DNA of 64,000 bases from CAYRSS01 sp964426945 (GTDB lineage Bacteria > Planctomycetota > Phycisphaerae > UBA1845): contig CAYRSS010000009.1 of assembly GCA_964426945.1 (NCBI GenBank), positions 53,285 to 117,284 of the forward strand, written 5' to 3'. Position numbers and translations under genes: made by a program. Shown piece after piece: positions 57,363 to 64,000 of the stretch. The notes under the pieces were generated by a model. That model searched no databases. It was not told the origin of the DNA and saw only the letters and a list, made by a program, of their open reading frames with translations. Numbering within the stretch: position 1 is the stretch's first letter; each line of letters starts with the position of its first letter.

Positions 57363-58586
57363 ATGTCTACAGAACGCGTCAGCCTCCAACCCGACACGTC
57401 GGGGGCAGGCACCACGGAAATGCCGCTCAGCGAGCCGGTTCGCCAGCTGCGCGAGCGGTTGATGAGCGAGAACGAGATCCGGCGAGGCGTATGCCTGCTC
57501 GGTGCCGGACAGTTCGCCGAGGCCACGGTCGCCTTCTCCCGTGCGGCGGTTCATGGGGCACCTCGCCGCTCGGTGGCATCCCTGCTGGCCGCCTGCCATG
57601 CAGCGCAGGGCGATCCGGCCGGCGCCGCAGAGCGATACAACGCCGTTGTGAACCAAGGCGACCCAGATGTGGCCTGTCGCGTCCGGCTCGCGCTGAGTCT
57701 CTGGTCCGCGGGCAAACGGACCGAGGCGGTCAGCCGCCTTCGAGAGGCCGTGAAGCAGCACCCCGAATCAGGCGAACTGCACTTTCAGCTCGGCACGCTG
57801 CTCACAGATGCGGAGGCCTACGAGGAGGCGGAACTGCGATTCGTGCAGGCGATCAACCTCGACCGCCAGCACACCGAGGCGATGGTCAGCCTCGCGATGA
57901 TCTACGGCCTGAAGCAGATGCCCGACGAGTCGCTGAAACTCCTCCAGCGTGCCCAGCAACTGCGGCCGCATGATGCACGGATCGGACTGCTGCTGGCGCA
58001 GGCAGCCCGCGCGATGCAGGAGAGCGGCCGGACCGTGATGCTCAAGCCCACGATGCCCGAGCCGCTGCCCGCGGAGGAGCCCGGCGGCCTCGCCGATCTT
58101 GTGCGGATTGTCGAGACAGATCTCGACTTCGTCGACGCGCTGATCAGCGTGCAGCCCGGGCGAATCGACGAACGGGTGTTCCCCGTCCTACACAAGGCGG
58201 TGCAGACCCTGCTTGAGCGCAAACCGGGCGACGCGGCGGTCCACTTCCGCAGCGCCCAGCTTCTCGATCGACTGGGGCGCTGCGACGAGGCCATTGCCGC
58301 GTGCGAGCGCGCGGTCGGCCTGGATCCGAAGTTCACGAAAGCCCTTATTCAGCTCGGTCGACTCTACGCGCGGACCGACCGTGCCACCGACGCCGTGCGG
58401 CGGCTTGAGGAGGCGATCCGGGCCGGCGCCGATTACGCGGACGTGTACTACCAGCTCGGCAGCCTCTACGAGCGCAGCCGCAAGATCCTCAAGGCCAGAA
58501 GCGCCTACGCCAAGGCGCTCGCCATCAACCACGACTACGCGGCGGCGCGAACAGCACTCGAATCGCTGGAGACGGCTGACGCCTGA
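57363..58586 (+). CDS. Tetratricopeptide-repeat protein (407 aa)
   Basis: A soluble protein with no signal peptide. TPR units are visible as AGQFAEATVAFSRAAVH, GELHFQLGTLLTDAEAYEEA, EEAELRFVQAINLDRQHTEA, AVHFRSAQLLDRLGRCDEAI and DVYYQLGSLYERSRKILKA, in two blocks (about 40-220 and 275-400) separated by a Pro/Glu-rich linker. No catalytic domain was found. A GAGG ribosome site precedes the ATG. It is 211 nt after the flippase gene and 9 nt before a second TPR gene, so the two TPR genes are certainly one transcript. A scaffold role in polysaccharide export is inferred from context. Confidence 0.82.
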   Translation: MSTERVSLQPDTSGAGTTEMPLSEPVRQLRERLMSENEIRRGVCLLGAGQFAEATVAFSRAAVHGAPRRSVASLLAACHAAQGDPAGAAERYNAVVNQGDPDVACRVRLALSLWSAGKRTEAVSRLREAVKQHPESGELHFQLGTLLTDAEAYEEAELRFVQAINLDRQHTEAMVSLAMIYGLKQMPDESLKLLQRAQQLRPHDARIGLLLAQAARAMQESGRTVMLKPTMPEPLPAEEPGGLADLVRIVETDLDFVDALISVQPGRIDERVFPVLHKAVQTLLERKPGDAAVHFRSAQLLDRLGRCDEAIAACERAVGLDPKFTKALIQLGRLYARTDRATDAVRRLEEAIRAGADYADVYYQLGSLYERSRKILKARSAYAKALAINHDYAAARTALESLETADA

Positions 58587-58595
58587 CAGGCCAAC

Positions 58596-60287
58596 ATGAC
58601 CTACCTCCTGGAAGTACTGGGGCGGGGGCTGCTTGCGGAGCTCCTCGGGGCGTTCGGGTCCCTCCTGCACGACGACGGGCACTACACCCTCGAGGAGTTG
58701 CAGGAGGCCGTGGATCGTGCGCCGCGCGATGGCAGCCCGCTGCAGCGGCTGGGCATCCGTTATCTGGCCGACGGCCAGAGCGCTAGAGCTCGCTCATGTT
58801 TCGCGGCGATCCTGGAGTCAGACGTCGACAACCGGGTCGCGCGCATCGGCCTGGCCTGTGCGCTCGACGACCTGGGCTCGACGGACGCGGCGGTGGAGCA
58901 CCTCGCCATTGCCGCCGAATCCGACGAAGAGGATGCCGCAGCCCCCTACGCGCTGGGGTTCTGCTACGAGAAACTCGGTGATCCCGCCGCCGCTGCCGCC
59001 GCCTACGAGACCTGCCTCGAAATCGACGCCGGCCTTCGACCCGCACGTGAGCGCTTGGCCGCGGTCTGCCTGACGCGCGGCGACATCGACGCGGCGATTG
59101 ACCACTACGAACATCTGTGCTTCGAGCGGCCGGAAGAAATCGCCCCGTCGCTCATGCTGGCCAACCTGTATCTCCAGGCGGATCGCCTGGAAGACTCCGT
59201 CCGACGCTACCAGTACGCCCTCGCGCTGGAGCCGGACAACTGGGAAGTCCAGGACGACCTGGTCACCACCATGATCGAGGCCGGCCGCTACGACGAAGCG
59301 GCCCTGATGCTGACGGAGATGATCGAGGCGCGACCCACTGCGGCGGAACACTACGTTCGCCTCGGCGATGTCTACGCACGGGCCGATCGCCGGGCAGAGG
59401 CGAAGGCCACACTGCGGCGGGCGCTGGAGGTCGATCCGGACTCGCTGGAAGCCACGGTTCGTCTCGCCACGCTCAACCTGCGTGACGGCGAGTATCTCGA
59501 TGCGGCGCAGTGGTTCAACCAGGCCGTGCAGATCAACGACCGGCTGCTGATCGGCTATGTGGGGCTGGGCGTCGCCCAGGAGGCCGCGGGGATGATGCAG
59601 GAGGCCATGGCGAGCTTCGAAGCCGCGGCCAGCGTCGAGCCGAGCAGCGCCATGCTCTTCGCCGAAACGGCGCGGTTGCACCTCCAGAGCAGCACCGCCC
59701 AGCAGGCGCGGCGATACCTCTCGGCCCCGCTCATCGCTCATCAGCCCGACGGGCCGGCGAGCCGGGAGACGGAGGCCCTGCTTCACCGCCAGATCGGCAG
59801 CCTCCGCGCAGCCATCGAGAAGAATCCCAACTACGCCGACCTCCACTATAAGCTGGGGCTGCTACTGCGCAGCAACGGCGACCTGGACGGGGCGATCGAG
59901 GCGTACCGCGACGCGGCGGCCATCAATCCGAACTACACTCAGGCGATCGTCAAGCTGGGCCTCGCCCTCCGTGAGAAGGGGCAGGTTCAGGCGGGGATGG
60001 ACTGCCTCCGCCGAGCTCTCGGCATGGACCCGGAGTCGCTCACCATCCACTACGAGCTTGGGCTGATGTATGCAGATCGCGGCGAGTTTCAGCGCGCGGT
60101 CGCCCACTTCGAGCACGCGACGAAAGGCGATCCCGGCTGCGCCGCGTTCCGCGGGCACCTGGCGCTGGCGCTCCAGCAGATGGGATTGGTGGACCGGGCC
60201 GCAGAGAATTGGCGGATCCTCGGCGAAATCGCAGCGGCCGAGCTGCCCGTCGATCCGGCCGACACGCCGGGACCGCGTCGCGGCTGA
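58596..60287 (+). CDS. Tetratricopeptide-repeat protein (563 aa)
   Basis: Nearly the whole length is TPR: PYALGFCYEKLGDPAAAAAA, SVRRYQYALALEPDNWEVQD, VRLGDVYARADRRAEAKATL, LGVAQEAAGMMQEAMASFEA, LHYKLGLLLRSNGDLDGAIE and IHYELGLMYADRGEFQRAVA, about 12 repeats. The start (TYLLEVLGRGLLAELLGAF) is hydrophobic but short, possibly a membrane-associating helix rather than a cleaved signal. It follows the first TPR gene by 9 nt and looks like its partner. It has no enzymatic domain. Confidence 0.85.
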   Translation: MTYLLEVLGRGLLAELLGAFGSLLHDDGHYTLEELQEAVDRAPRDGSPLQRLGIRYLADGQSARARSCFAAILESDVDNRVARIGLACALDDLGSTDAAVEHLAIAAESDEEDAAAPYALGFCYEKLGDPAAAAAAYETCLEIDAGLRPARERLAAVCLTRGDIDAAIDHYEHLCFERPEEIAPSLMLANLYLQADRLEDSVRRYQYALALEPDNWEVQDDLVTTMIEAGRYDEAALMLTEMIEARPTAAEHYVRLGDVYARADRRAEAKATLRRALEVDPDSLEATVRLATLNLRDGEYLDAAQWFNQAVQINDRLLIGYVGLGVAQEAAGMMQEAMASFEAAASVEPSSAMLFAETARLHLQSSTAQQARRYLSAPLIAHQPDGPASRETEALLHRQIGSLRAAIEKNPNYADLHYKLGLLLRSNGDLDGAIEAYRDAAAINPNYTQAIVKLGLALREKGQVQAGMDCLRRALGMDPESLTIHYELGLMYADRGEFQRAVAHFEHATKGDPGCAAFRGHLALALQQMGLVDRAAENWRILGEIAAAELPVDPADTPGPRRG

Positions 60288-60306
60288 GGCCGCAGCGCCG
60301 GGCCGA

Positions 60307-61446
60307 TTACGGCGCCTCCGCCAGCAGCTTCTCGAGCAACGCCGCAAGCTCAGCCGTCTTCTCACTCGACAGTACTGCCCGCAGAACGCCCTTCCGATCG
60401 AGCACCAGGGACGTCGGCAGCTCGACAACGCCGAGCGACACGACGACGTCACTGCGCACGCCTTTGGACTCGTAGTGCTGCGGGAAAGTGACGGAGCTCT
60501 GAAACACCTCGCTGCGCGCGGCCTGCTGCGTTCGCGGGCCGTCGAGGCAGACCGCCTCGATCTGCACTGGCTTGTCCGCGTGCGCCTTATGCAGGCGGCC
60601 CATCTCGCGGAGGAACTCGGTGGAGGCGCCGTTCACGCTGCTCCAGAAGCCGAGAACGATGACCTTGCCCGTATGGTCCGCCGACGCGAACTTCGAGCCG
60701 TCCGAGAACGCGAGATCCAGCGGGAGCGACTGGCCGACGGCCTTCGCTATGCCGACCTCACCCTCGACGCGCCGGGTGGCCGGGTGATCGGGGTAGAACC
60801 GTTTCATGCCCGCGAGGGTGCGCTCCGCGTCGCTGAGCAACCCCAACCCCAGCAGGCATCGCGCCAGACTGGCAAACACGACCGGGCCGCGCGGTGAGTC
60901 GGGGTGGTCCTCCAGGAACGCCCGATAGCGCTCCGCCGTGCCGACCAGCCGCGTGCGCTCAGGCATGTTCTCGTGGCGTGCGGCCATAACGAAGGCCAGG
61001 ATCGCGAAGTAGTCGCACTCCGTCGCGAGACGTCCGGTCGGTCGGCTGTCGGCGATCTCCTCCGTGGTGGTGAGCAGGAGGCCCAGGTGACCGGGATCGA
61101 ACCGGGCGAGGTCAGAAAGCAGGCTGAGCTTCTGGATCAGCACGTCGTCGCGCGCCGGGCTGTTCGGATACCGCTTGAGAAACTCGTCGATCAGCTCGAG
61201 CCCACGCAGGCTCGCGCGGGCGGCGCGGTCGAATTCCTCTTCGTCCGACGTGGCCTGCGAGGGCGAACCGAGCGCCTCGCGAATCGCGGCGATCAGCTCC
61301 TCTTCAGTAGCGGGCTGGCGCTGCCCATCGGGTGGCGACTTCTCGCCGGTCGACTGGGGCTTCGCAGCCGGCTCCTGACCGCCGGCGAGGGACGGCAGCG
61401 AGAGAATCAGGACCAGGCCGAACAAACTCAATCGATGCCGATTCAT
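60307..61446 (-). CDS. TlpA/redoxin-fold protein lacking the redox cysteines
   Basis: A 379-residue exported protein (signal LFGLVLILSLPSLAGGQEP). The middle is helical with TPR-like units (AERYRAFLEDHPDSPRGPVV, LGLGLLSDAERTLAGMKRFY). The C-terminal 150 residues are a TlpA/AhpC-TSA thioredoxin fold: GKVIVLGFWSSVNGASTEFL, MGRLHKAHADKPVQIEAVCL, GVVELPTSLVLDRKGVLRAV (with the cis-Pro L-P-T-S). Where active members have W-C-x-x-C this one has W-S-S-V-N, so it cannot do thiol-disulfide exchange. The protein converges on the TPR gene, 19 nt apart. The ATG choice puts the signal peptide at the start. Confidence 0.8.
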   Translation of the reverse strand: MNRHRLSLFGLVLILSLPSLAGGQEPAAKPQSTGEKSPPDGQRQPATEEELIAAIREALGSPSQATSDEEEFDRAARASLRGLELIDEFLKRYPNSPARDDVLIQKLSLLSDLARFDPGHLGLLLTTTEEIADSRPTGRLATECDYFAILAFVMAARHENMPERTRLVGTAERYRAFLEDHPDSPRGPVVFASLARCLLGLGLLSDAERTLAGMKRFYPDHPATRRVEGEVGIAKAVGQSLPLDLAFSDGSKFASADHTGKVIVLGFWSSVNGASTEFLREMGRLHKAHADKPVQIEAVCLDGPRTQQAARSEVFQSSVTFPQHYESKGVRSDVVVSLGVVELPTSLVLDRKGVLRAVLSSEKTAELAALLEKLLAEAP

Positions 61447-61583
61447 CAGGTATCTCACCAGAGGAAGCCTGCACGGGGCGGCAGCCCGGCGCGGCAATCG
61501 CGCCAGCCGCAGACCCTTGCCCTTTCATCGGACCGCCACCCTGCCCTGTCAAGTCAGGGCGCATCGCGGCTAGAATCGGGCAT

Positions 61584-62042
61584 ATGGCCGAGGCCGTTTT
61601 GCACCCCGATGACCAGCCCTGCCCCGCCTGCGGTTACGACCTGCGTGGGCACGGTGCCCGGGCCCGCTGCCCGGAATGCGGCGAGACCGTCTGCCCCAGC
61701 GACGCCGCCTACGAAGTCAACCGCTGGGTGGACCACCGGCTGATCGATTTGTGGTCGATCGGGCTGTTTCTCGTGCTCGGTCTTGCGGCCCTTGTGATCA
61801 CGCTGATCACGCTTCGACGCGGGGAATACGTCGCGGTGCTGACGGGCGTGCTCGCGGCGGCCTATCTGGCGGCGGGCACGATCTGGCTCGCGGGCGTCGT
61901 CGTCGCCGCCTCAATCCGGCGGCTTCGCCCCATCCATCGCAGCGTGACGGCTTCACGACGCCGGAAGATGCGCCGCTGGATATCGGTCAATGCACTCCTG
62001 CTGGCCGCAGCGGCGGCCATCGCCATCTGGTCGATGTCGTAG
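61584..62042 (+). CDS. Small membrane protein with N-terminal zinc ribbon
   Basis: A 152-residue protein. CPACGYDLRGHGARARCPECG is a double C-x-x-C zinc ribbon of the planctomycete C-x-x-C-G-Y-D-L-R-G type. Three membrane segments follow (LWSIGLFLVLGLAALVITLI, GVLAAAYLAAGTIWLAGVVV, ISVNALLLAAAAAIAIWSMS), with a basic loop RSVTASRRRKMRR before the last. The function is unknown. Its stop lies 7 nt from the stop of the convergent gene. Confidence 0.7.
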   Translation: MAEAVLHPDDQPCPACGYDLRGHGARARCPECGETVCPSDAAYEVNRWVDHRLIDLWSIGLFLVLGLAALVITLITLRRGEYVAVLTGVLAAAYLAAGTIWLAGVVVAASIRRLRPIHRSVTASRRRKMRRWISVNALLLAAAAAIAIWSMS

Positions 62043-62049
62043 GCGCCAA

Positions 62050-62535
62050 TCAGCCGGCCATGACGACCGACCCGCCCCGCACCTGCGCGAGCACGCCGGA
62101 GACAAGTACGATCACCGCGCCCAGCAGCAGAATCACGCTGAGCCACTTCGGCGCGGCCGCGCGCATTCCCGCGAAACCGGGGCTGCGGCCTGCCAGGGCG
62201 CTCGCGAGGAAGAAAATCGCCAGCGCGGCCATAAGTTTCACGCCGAAGATCGCGTGATACGGCATCGGGGCCACCTTGGGCGCGAGCACAAGCCGATAGA
62301 AGTTCAACCCGCCGGTCAGCAGCAGGATGGCGATGCAGGCGTGAACCACCTTCGCCCAGCGTGATCGAACGGACTCGCGCAGTCGCGCCGCATCCTCGTC
62401 CGGCATCCCGCGAAGCGAAGGAAGCAGCGCAATGCGCGCGAACGCCGCCCCACCGATCGCAACGATCGCCGCACCGATGTGCAGCCAGCGGCTGATCACG
62501 TGGAGAATGTCGACTTCGGCCAGCGGAATGAGCAT
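62050..62535 (-). CDS. Four-helix membrane protein, CopD/DUF2269-like pattern
   Basis: A 161-residue integral membrane protein with four helices (VISRWLHIGAAIVAIGGAAF, VVHACIAILLLTGGLNFYRL, FGVKLMAALAIFFLASALAG, WLSVILLLGAVIVLVSGVLA). His residues in RWLHIG and KVVHAC sit within the helices, as in membrane cytochrome-type or copper-related proteins, but a firm family cannot be given. GGAG precedes the ATG. The frame extends upstream without conservation. Confidence 0.6.
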   Translation of the reverse strand: MLIPLAEVDILHVISRWLHIGAAIVAIGGAAFARIALLPSLRGMPDEDAARLRESVRSRWAKVVHACIAILLLTGGLNFYRLVLAPKVAPMPYHAIFGVKLMAALAIFFLASALAGRSPGFAGMRAAAPKWLSVILLLGAVIVLVSGVLAQVRGGSVVMAG

Positions 62536-62646
62536 GATCAACTCCCGACAACCCGCAGGTTTACCGCAACGCACGGAGCATAGCAGGTCGGCCGAGCCTC
62601 GGCAGCAGCGCTGATGGCTCACCCGCGCGGGAGGAGGTCCCGGCCT

Positions 62647-63132
62647 CTACGATCCGTCGCGGGCGTCGCGAAGGTCCTGCTGATCGAGCAGCGTCAGCCG
62701 CTTTTCCCTGAGCACAGCCGCGGCCATCTCGATGTTGTCGGGGCAGACGGCCAAGGCGCTGCTGCGGCCGGGGTGAATGAGCAGCGGATAGGTGTAGTGG
62801 ATGTTCACTTCGCCGTTGAGCAGCGCGGCCCATGTCTGCAGCAACGCGCGCTTCCCGTGGGGCAGGCTCACCACGAGCAGCTCGGCCTCGCTGACCTGCA
62901 TCCGGGCCGAACGGAAGGCGTCGTACGCGGCATCGGGGTCGTCGGCCAGGATCCGGCAGATGGCGCAATCGACCGAGTAGACGACGGAAAGCCCCAGGAT
63001 TCGGACGTCGGTCTGGTCGAGGATCTGGGTGAGCCGAAGGAGCTGTCCGACGCGGTTCTCGATGAAAACCGACTGCTGCCGGACCGTTGGCAGGCCGTGA
63101 CCCTCCGCCACACCCATCGGCTCGATGTTCAT
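62647..63132 (-). CDS. Tandem ACT-domain protein
   Basis: A 161-residue cytosolic protein made of two ACT domains. The first opens with QQSVFIENRVGQLLRLTQIL, the standard beta-alpha pattern of ACT regulatory domains, and continues to about residue 80. The second (about 83-150) is more diverged (ELLVVSLPHGKRALLQTWAA, HPGRSSALAVCPDNIEMAAA). Such stand-alone proteins bind amino acids or act as regulators; the ligand is unknown. A GCAACTGCAC element like the candidate PhaR operators lies 15-24 nt upstream of the ATG. It is divergent from dnaK. Confidence 0.75.
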   Translation of the reverse strand: MNIEPMGVAEGHGLPTVRQQSVFIENRVGQLLRLTQILDQTDVRILGLSVVYSVDCAICRILADDPDAAYDAFRSARMQVSEAELLVVSLPHGKRALLQTWAALLNGEVNIHYTYPLLIHPGRSSALAVCPDNIEMAAAVLREKRLTLLDQQDLRDARDGS

Positions 63133-63173
63133 GCCGTCAGTGTATCGTGCAGTTGCAAAACCCAAAGCAGAAT

Positions 63174-63218
63174 GTCCCGAATTCGCCGCTCAGGTGCCAT
63201 ATCCGCAGCATTCGGGAC
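63174..63218. promoter_or_regulatory. Perfect 9-bp inverted repeat upstream of dnaK
   Basis: GTCCCGAAT (63174-63182) and ATTCGGGAC (63210-63218) are perfect inverted repeats 27 nt apart, in the 261-nt gap between the ACT gene and dnaK. No CIRCE element (TTAGCACTC-N9-GAGTGCTAA) is present. It may be an operator or a leader stem. Confidence 0.45.
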
Positions 63219-63393
63219 TGTCAGGTTGGCAGGCTGGTGGTGATCGGCGACGGCGGAGAATCCATAAGATACTGGCAACAAGAACTTTACGGCGCCGCGC
63301 CCCAGTCCGGAGCGTGGCACACGCCGTGTAGACCCAGCACTACGGTCGCCCGCGCGCTGTTCGCTCGGCGTCGGCCAACATTGGGAGGTAACG

Positions 63394-64000
63394 ATGTCCA
63401 AAATCATTGGAATCGATCTTGGCACGACGAATTCCGTTGTGGCTGTCATGGAGGGCGACCAGGTCAAGGTGCTGACCAACGCCCAGGGTTCGCGGCTCAC
63501 GCCGTCTGTCGTCGCCATCACCGAGAAGGGCGAGCGGCTGGTCGGGCAGGTAGCTCGACACCAACAGGTAACCAATCCCGAAAACACGGTGTTCTCGATC
63601 AAGCGCTTCATGGGGCGGCGGCACAGCGAAGTCGCCTCGGAAGAAAAGATGGTGCCCTACAAGGTCATCGGCGGCCCGGAGGAACTGGTCCGGGTGGGTG
63701 TCCGCGGCAAGGAGTACACGCCGCAGGAGATCAGCGCCATGATCCTCCAGGACCTGAAGAAGACCGCGGAGGACTACCTCGGCGAGAAGGTCGATCGCGC
63801 GGTGATCACGGTCCCGGCGTACTTCAACGACTCGCAGCGCAAGGCCACCAAGGAGGCCGGCGAGATCGCGGGCCTCAAGGTCGAGCGCATCATCAACGAG
63901 CCGACGGCGGCGGCGCTGGCCTACGGCCTCGAGCGCAAGAAGAACGAGAAGATCGCGGTCTTCGACTTCGGCGGCGGCACGTTCGACATCTCGATCCTCG
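63394..64000 (+). CDS. dnaK: Molecular chaperone DnaK (Hsp70), N-terminal third
   Basis: The first 202 codons of Hsp70; the gene runs off the right edge. KIIGIDLGTTNSVVAVMEGD is the phosphate-1 loop of the ATPase. VGQVARHQQVTNPENTVFSIKRFMG, VITVPAYFNDSQRKATKEAG and IINEPTAAALAYGLE follow. VFDFGGGTFDISIL (phosphate-2 loop) lies at the edge. The nucleotide-binding domain up to this point is complete and standard. A GGGAGG site lies 6-7 nt before the ATG. grpE and dnaJ are not upstream. Confidence 0.97.
   Translation, partial: MSKIIGIDLGTTNSVVAVMEGDQVKVLTNAQGSRLTPSVVAITEKGERLVGQVARHQQVTNPENTVFSIKRFMGRRHSEVASEEKMVPYKVIGGPEELVRVGVRGKEYTPQEISAMILQDLKKTAEDYLGEKVDRAVITVPAYFNDSQRKATKEAGEIAGLKVERIINEPTAAALAYGLERKKNEKIAVFDFGGGTFDISIL

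Overview
The window is a GC-rich chromosomal segment that most probably comes from a planctomycete, perhaps from the Phycisphaerae or an uncultured relative. The reasons are the many secreted proteins ending in dockerin-type Ca-binding repeats (four intact and one decayed), a PEP-CTERM protein, secreted proteins with pseudopilin-like C-termini, a TatC with a long periplasmic insertion, and housekeeping genes scattered singly rather than in classical operons. No phage, transposase, integrase, CRISPR array or rRNA operon is visible. One tRNA gene is present.

Layout. 1-1.6 kb: 5' part of a sulfatase-like hydrolase gene behind a His-rich UreH/nickel-transporter-like membrane protein, then folK. 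1.8-5.4 kb: two large secreted proteins of unknown function. 5.4-6.5 kb: a gene graveyard with a WD40-like remnant on the minus strand and a dockerin tail on the plus strand, each broken by an in-frame stop. 6.5-13.6 kb: a TIGR01777-type epimerase, a small DUF4405-like membrane protein, and a 1702-residue secreted protein with three formylglycine-generating-enzyme-like domains, beta-sandwich repeats and a dockerin. 13.6-20.8 kb: coaD, pyrD, tatC, rpmB, a PEP-CTERM protein and an M14 peptidase. 20.8-29 kb: an NhaC antiporter, a class A beta-lactamase-like hydrolase, and a four-gene minus-strand unit arsR / AhpD-like / membrane fusion protein / RND pump. 29-35 kb: an aminotransferase, a hotdog thioesterase and two dockerin proteins. 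35-41.8 kb: REP-like hairpins, ilvC, mgtE, a lipoprotein, a secreted cyanophycinase and a CarboxypepD_reg-like protein. 41.8-47.4 kb: a DUF1028/beta-helix/dockerin fusion, tRNA-Gln(CUG), a LiaF-like protein, an epimerase and a lipoprotein.

The best-integrated system is at 47.6-53.9 kb: a complete class III polyhydroxyalkanoate (PHA) locus. On the minus strand the order is phasin-like protein, phaA, phaE, phaC, a second SDR, phaB. The repressor phaR is divergent. The two divergent promoters share an 11-base motif (CGCAA[C/T]TGCAC) between their -35 and -10 boxes, the best candidate for the PhaR operator. An acyl-CoA/ACP ligase follows. Just past phaB lies a strong sigma70-type promoter followed by three hairpins and a U-tract with no reading frame: a candidate orphan small RNA of about 125 nt.

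55.6-61.4 kb holds a lipopolysaccharide/polysaccharide flippase and two TPR proteins, then a TlpA-fold protein lacking the redox cysteines. The window ends with small membrane proteins, a tandem-ACT protein and the 5' third of dnaK.

Functions were assigned by reading motifs, without database searches. Start codons were chosen from Shine-Dalgarno sequences and expected N-termini.
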